Part shown: piece by piece, positions 60,418 to 64,000 of the stretch
How positions within the stretch are numbered: the stretch's first letter is position 1
Layout of the letters: each line of letters starts with the position of its first letter
Assembly (NCBI GenBank): GCA_001650895.1
Contig: LXYH01000059.1
Coordinates: 62,001-126,000, forward strand
DNA: 64,000 bases
Reading direction: 5' to 3'
DNA from: Rhodobacteraceae bacterium EhC02
Lineage (GTDB): Bacteria > Pseudomonadota > Alphaproteobacteria > Rhodobacterales > Rhodobacteraceae
Position numbers and translations under genes: made by a program
The notes under the pieces: model-generated
Database searches by the model: none
What the model was told of the DNA's origin: nothing
What the model saw: the letters and a program-made list of their open reading frames with translations, nothing else

Positions 60418-62016
60418 ATGCGTTTCCTGAGATCCGATAGCGGCTATGCGCTGGTATTGACCCTGCTGTTCATGCCGGTTTTCGTCGGAATGGCGCTGCT
60501 TGTGATCGACATCAGTCGCGGCAACAACGCCAATTCGGATCTTCAGGCGGCCGCTGACGCCTTGGCCCTGGCCGGGGCGCGCGAACTGGACGGCGGCGTG
60601 GATTCCATCGACCGCGCGATCGCGGCCATGCGGAACATCGACAACACCGTCAGCTTTCTTGGGCAGACCGACGAGAATGCGGCGATCATGCTGACATTTG
60701 GTGCCGCGAATGATCCAGACGAATACGCCGTCGTCTTCCTGTCAGGTTTGCCTGCAAGCGACGATGAAGCGATCAATTTTGACCTGTGCGTCACCAATGA
60801 CACCAGCAGCACGACCTGCGCGACCGACCAGTCAGAGGCGCGGTTCATCTTTGTGCGCGCGCAGTCCGAAGATCTCAATCCGTTTTTCGGACTGTTCTTT
60901 CCGGGTGCCAATCCCGTCGCGGACGTCCCCATCGCGGCAGAGGCCGTGGCGACCTATCGGGAAGTCGCCTGTCAAGCCCCCCCATTGTTCATGTGCAATC
61001 CGGTGCCCACAGGGGCGACGGGCTACCCTTCGATTGTCGACGCGTTCAATGCGGGTTGGTTCCACGCGCGGCTGATCAAGCTGCGACTTGGTTCGAACAC
61101 CGGGAATTTCGGCTTCCTCAATCTGGGTGACCTGCTGAATGTCGGGAACCTTCAACTGCCGGCTTACAGGCAGATTTTGACGACGGAACAAGAACTTGAC
61201 GGGTGCAATGTAACCTTGGACGCGCTTGAGACGCGGACCGGTCAGATAACGTCGCTGGATCGTTGGTTCAATACGCGTTTCGGCCTTTACAGCCAGAACC
61301 AGGTCAGGGGTATCGCAAGCGATGAGATCGTTCGAAAGGGCTTCGTGCTGCAGGGCAATCAATGCGATGGAGATGTGGATGATACCTTCAGCGACATGGT
61401 CACCGATACATCCATCGACCCCGGGGATTTCAACACCAGCAACTGGCGCTACGATGGGGACAGGATCGATGCAATGGGATTTCCATCGAACTATTCGACA
61501 GAGTTTTCATCCGGTAGCGTCGAGGTCGGCGGAACGACACGGCCATCGGGGGCGAACGGATATGTCTGGCCCTATGACTTCTATCTCGGATTCAATTATC
61601 CGACGCAGGCCGCATCCATTGCATCGGCGATCGCGCCGCAGGCCTATCCTGCAGGTGACATCGTGCGGAACCCGAACCTTGGCACGCCCTCGCGTCATGA
61701 TGTCTATGCCTATGAGCGGGCGAATGTGGGCACGCTTGGCAACAATGTCCGGAATTCGGACCCGCTTGTGAACAGCTGCAGTTCTGCGCGTCCTTCTGTA
61801 AGGGACGGGCGTTACATGTACGTTGCCTTTGCTGATTGTGACGCCACGCCGCCAACGGGCACATCCGTGCCCTTGCGCATAATCGCCTATGGCAAGTTCT
61901 TCCTGACGACACCCGTCATCGATGATGTGATCGCCGGAGAGATCGTCGACCTGACCAACGAAGGGCTTGGCACAACCGATCTTGCATTCAGAGACGAGGC
62001 CTTTCTGGTCCGCTGA
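60418..62016 (+). CDS. Tad domain-containing pilus assembly protein (TadG-like)
   Basis: A 532-residue protein. The N-terminus MRFLRSDSGYALVLTLLFMPVFVGMALLVIDISRGNNANSDLQAAADALALAGAREL is the TadG/TadE-type segment: one membrane helix (about 9-29) followed by the conserved LQAAADAAALAGA motif. The rest is a secreted domain with about 10 Cys residues, several paired within short loops, and no vWA motif that I can see. TadG proteins are membrane-anchored parts of the Tad apparatus. AAGGA stands eight bases before the ATG. Confidence 0.85.
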   Translation: MRFLRSDSGYALVLTLLFMPVFVGMALLVIDISRGNNANSDLQAAADALALAGARELDGGVDSIDRAIAAMRNIDNTVSFLGQTDENAAIMLTFGAANDPDEYAVVFLSGLPASDDEAINFDLCVTNDTSSTTCATDQSEARFIFVRAQSEDLNPFFGLFFPGANPVADVPIAAEAVATYREVACQAPPLFMCNPVPTGATGYPSIVDAFNAGWFHARLIKLRLGSNTGNFGFLNLGDLLNVGNLQLPAYRQILTTEQELDGCNVTLDALETRTGQITSLDRWFNTRFGLYSQNQVRGIASDEIVRKGFVLQGNQCDGDVDDTFSDMVTDTSIDPGDFNTSNWRYDGDRIDAMGFPSNYSTEFSSGSVEVGGTTRPSGANGYVWPYDFYLGFNYPTQAASIASAIAPQAYPAGDIVRNPNLGTPSRHDVYAYERANVGTLGNNVRNSDPLVNSCSSARPSVRDGRYMYVAFADCDATPPTGTSVPLRIIAYGKFFLTTPVIDDVIAGEIVDLTNEGLGTTDLAFRDEAFLVR

Positions 62017-62067
62017 ACCAAGGGGTATTCGCCTGGGGCCAAAAAAAGGGCTGGGCGGCGGCTTACG

Positions 62068-62081
62068 TTATCGTTAGATAA
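62068..62081. promoter_or_regulatory. TTATC-N4-GATAA inverted repeat upstream of flp
   Basis: TTATCGTTAGATAA is a perfect short inverted repeat in the 442-base non-coding region 62017-62458. That region also contains the shared 19-bp motif, a 12-bp direct repeat (CTCGRAATTGCG at 62177 and 62243) and long AT-rich stretches. It has no convincing gene and probably forms a long promoter and leader for flp. Confidence 0.35.
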
Positions 62082-62191
62082 GAGTTACGCTAAAGGTTAT
62101 ATCGTTTCTCAGATACGCGTTTTCCTGACTGCCGAATCACTTTCTTGAATCAGGGTAGAATAGTGGCATCAAGCTTCTCGGAATTGCGAAT

Positions 62192-62210
62192 AATACCCTA
62201 TTCCAAAGTA
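62192..62210. promoter_or_regulatory. Shared pilus-locus motif, copy 2
   Basis: AATACCCTATTCCAAAGTA, one mismatch from 59064-59082. Here it contains part of a CCTAT-N8-ATAGG inverted repeat (62197-62214), and TATAGG at its end could be a -10 box for the flp transcript. It is flanked by the two CTCGRAATTGCG repeats. Confidence 0.55.
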
Positions 62211-62458
62211 TAGGCTTCTTCTCGCAAAACGTGAACAATCCTCTCGAAATTGCGGGAATGGTTGCTTTCGAACCCCATAAAATCAACCGAGGCTTGATCT
62301 ATCCAGGTGGGTAGACGAATGATTGTGGCATAAGGAAGGCAAAGCCATGCCGCCTTGGGTGAACAAACGTAAATGTACGGGCCTTTGTGGCGGAATCAGG
62401 GCGAGGCGGGGGCCTGAGCCTTTTTAAACCAACAACTTGAACGCATCGGAGAATTAAC

Positions 62459-62662
62459 ATGCTCAACAAAGCAATCACCGCCCTGCAAGCCTTCCGCAAG
62501 GAAGAAGACGGCCTCGCGCTGACCGAATACCTCATCCTGCTGGGCCTGCTGACCGCAGCGGTCATCACTGCCGTTGCCCTGTTCGGGACCAACCTTGGCG
62601 CGGCCTGGGGTGGTTGGGCGACCTGGGTTTCCACGACATTTGGTGCCGGTGGCGCACAATAA
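62459..62662 (+). CDS. Flp family type IVb pilin
   Basis: A 67-residue prepilin. A short basic leader (MLNKAITALQAFRKEEDG) ends in Gly18, the TadV cleavage site, followed by LALTEYLILLGLLTAAVITAVALFG. The Glu-Tyr pair of the Flp motif is there (TEY). The mature pilin is about 49 residues and ends in a Gly/Ala/Trp-rich tail. CGGAG lies before the ATG. A strong hairpin follows, in keeping with a very abundant mRNA. Confidence 0.93.
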   Translation: MLNKAITALQAFRKEEDGLALTEYLILLGLLTAAVITAVALFGTNLGAAWGGWATWVSTTFGAGGAQ

Positions 62663-62719
62663 GGATCAAAGGGCGGCTTTTACTGTCTCACTTTGACAAC
62701 TTGTCTCCTTAACTATTGC

Positions 62720-62754
62720 CATTCCCCGGTTTCCATTTTGCAAACCGGGGAATG
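62720..62754 (+). terminator. Strong hairpin after the pilin gene
   Basis: A perfect 13-bp stem (CATTCCCCGGTTT, AAACCGGGGAATG) with a 9-base loop, 57 bases after the pilin stop, followed by TTCATT. It is a terminator or mRNA-stabilising structure that would let pilin exceed the other pilus proteins. Confidence 0.7.
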
Positions 62755-62910
62755 TTCATTAAACTCTCTTCACGGTAGTAGCCTGTTTTTTAAGGCTCTG
62801 GTGAAGAGTTTCCCATTTATCAGCGGCATTTTTTCGGTCTCGGCGCAGCAGACGCCAGGGAATAGCTGGCCGGAGTTGTGTCGCAAAGGCAGAGCAATAG
62901 GATTGTCGGA

Positions 62911-63936
62911 ATGCGGGCCTCTACGTTTCTGAGCATAGCAATCGCCATGGTTCTGGCTGTCGCGGCCGTATTCGGGGTTCAATCCTATCTGGATACCCAG
63001 CGCCAGCAGTTTGAGCAGGCAGCCCGCAGCGAACGCGGCGAAGTGCAGAACACGATCGTCGTGGCCCGCAACCCGATGCGTTTCGGTGAACGGATCACGG
63101 TGGAAAAGCTGCAGGTCATCCCTTGGGCCAGCCAGACCTTGCCCGAAGGCGCATTTATCAGCATCGCCGATCTTGAAGGCCGGACCGACGATACCGCGCG
63201 TTTCGTGCTGTCCTCGATCGAACGGGGCGAACCCGTGCTGTCCGCCAAGATCACCAACCCCGGACAGCGCGCCAAGCTGTCGACGGCGATTTCGCCGGGC
63301 ATGAAGGCCGTGTCGATCCGCGTCAATGACGTGCTGGGTGTCGCCGGTTTCGTTCTTCCGGGCGACCGCGTCGATGTCCTGCTGCAGGGCGTTCGTGTCG
63401 TCGCCATCGACCAGACCGCCGATGACACCCGCGACCAACCCAGCGTGGTGCGCACCGTGACATTCGAGGTCACGACCGAAGAGGCGCAGAAACTGACCCT
63501 TGGCGCCACTGTCGGCACGCTGTCGCTGGCGCTGCGCAACGTGGTGTCGGCCGATGCGGAAGAGCCCAGCCGCATGACGCTGAACGAGCTGAACATGACC
63601 TCGACATCGGCCACCCTTGCCGCCGAACAGGCCGCAGCCGATGAGGCCGCCCGCCGGATCGAAGCGGAGCGCCAGAACGAGCAGACCGCGCGCCTTGCCG
63701 CGCTGGAAGAGATGATCCGCAACATGGGCAGCGATGTGACCGGGAAACTGGCCGAGGTCGAAGAGAACCTTGCCGCCGCCCGGACGGTCGAACCCCAGGT
63801 GGTCGAGAAGGAAGTGATCATCGAGAGGGTGATCGAAGTGCAACCCCCCAAGCCCAGCTTTGTCACCATCGGCGTGGCGCGCAACGGGCAGCGTCAGGAA
63901 TACACAGTAGGAACCGATCAGCCTGCCGCGGAATGA
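62911..63936 (+). CDS. cpaB: Flp pilus assembly protein CpaB (RcpC)
   Basis: A 341-residue protein anchored by one N-terminal helix (about 3-22, STFLSIAIAMVLAVAAVFGV). An SAF/CpaB domain follows with TIVVARNPMRFGERITVEKLQVIPWASQTLPEGAF and the RcpC segment AISPGMKAVSIRVNDVLGVAGFVLPGDRVDVLL. The C-terminal third is a charged likely coiled coil (about 230-315). CpaB supports the outer-membrane secretin. I start at MRAST, with AGGA upstream; the frame opens 11 codons earlier. The next Tad gene (secretin CpaC is expected) lies beyond the window; 63937-64000 shows no start. Confidence 0.92.
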   Translation: MRASTFLSIAIAMVLAVAAVFGVQSYLDTQRQQFEQAARSERGEVQNTIVVARNPMRFGERITVEKLQVIPWASQTLPEGAFISIADLEGRTDDTARFVLSSIERGEPVLSAKITNPGQRAKLSTAISPGMKAVSIRVNDVLGVAGFVLPGDRVDVLLQGVRVVAIDQTADDTRDQPSVVRTVTFEVTTEEAQKLTLGATVGTLSLALRNVVSADAEEPSRMTLNELNMTSTSATLAAEQAAADEAARRIEAERQNEQTARLAALEEMIRNMGSDVTGKLAEVEENLAAARTVEPQVVEKEVIIERVIEVQPPKPSFVTIGVARNGQRQEYTVGTDQPAAE

Positions 63937-64000
63937 CGCGGCAGAAGTCAGAACCAGAGGCGAACAGAGCGTCACAAGACGCCACAAAACGGAGCGGGAC

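Noticed and set aside
1-64000. Genomic island or prophage boundaries
   Set aside because: I found no integrase, transposase, tRNA-end duplication or shift in codon use; catabolic and housekeeping genes alternate without borders.

Overview
The window is GC-rich, densely packed chromosomal DNA with no rRNA, tRNA, phage, transposase or CRISPR signal that I could see. The gene set (fused TRAP-TAXI permease, UrtABCDE-like amide ABC system, adjacent rlmE and Ppx/GppA genes, 'virulence factor'/MetF-like/corrinoid methyltransferase trio, Tad pilus genes) and the codon use point to an alphaproteobacterium, most likely Rhodobacterales (Roseobacter/Paracoccus-type). This is inferred from content, not from a marker gene.

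Layout. 1-5061: end of a membrane glycosyltransferase, a repeat-bearing non-coding stretch, an ABC-F ATPase, a small periplasmic protein, ndk, a TfoX C-terminal-domain protein, a 40-residue putative protein and a RidA protein. 5173-20265: a catabolic island for a sugar acid or hydroxy acid. The minus strand carries a D-2-hydroxyacid dehydrogenase, SDR, Nu-class GST-like protein, GlcD-type flavin oxidase and ThDP enzyme. The plus strand carries a FadR-type regulator, an IlvD-type dehydratase, a DapA-family enzyme, an oxoglutarate-semialdehyde-type dehydrogenase and an RraA-family protein. An HpaI-type aldolase and a TRAP-TAXI transporter are on the minus strand. Nearly the same 19-bp palindrome lies in front of the ThDP-enzyme/regulator genes and in front of the TRAP genes, so the island looks like one regulon. 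A pyroglutamyl peptidase follows.

21528-33402: a flotillin, then a urea/short-chain-amide type ABC transporter whose last ATPase (UrtE-like) is fused in frame, through a Pro/Ala linker, to a complete amidase-signature enzyme. Next come an acyl-CoA synthetase and an ABM protein, with an SDR and an acetamidase/formamidase on the opposite strand. This reads as uptake of an amide, its hydrolysis and activation of the acid. 33689-42475: a GntR regulator, a complete Dpp/Gsi-type peptide ABC transporter, a leaderless gamma-glutamyltransferase-family enzyme and a DUF1028 protein, read as import and cytoplasmic breakdown of gamma-glutamyl compounds. 42574-44835: an autotransporter.

45113-49589: a DMSO-reductase-family molybdoenzyme of the BisC type, an SDR and an acyl-CoA dehydrogenase. 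49925-51908: rlmE and a Ppx/GppA phosphatase. 52148-54491: the folate/corrinoid methyl-transfer trio. 54568-63936: a LuxR-type response regulator diverging from a hybrid kinase with an Hpt domain, a small M50 protease, and part of a Tad pilus locus (TPR lipoprotein, prepilin peptidase, TadG-like protein, Flp pilin, CpaB). A nearly identical 19-bp motif stands upstream of the TPR lipoprotein gene and upstream of flp.
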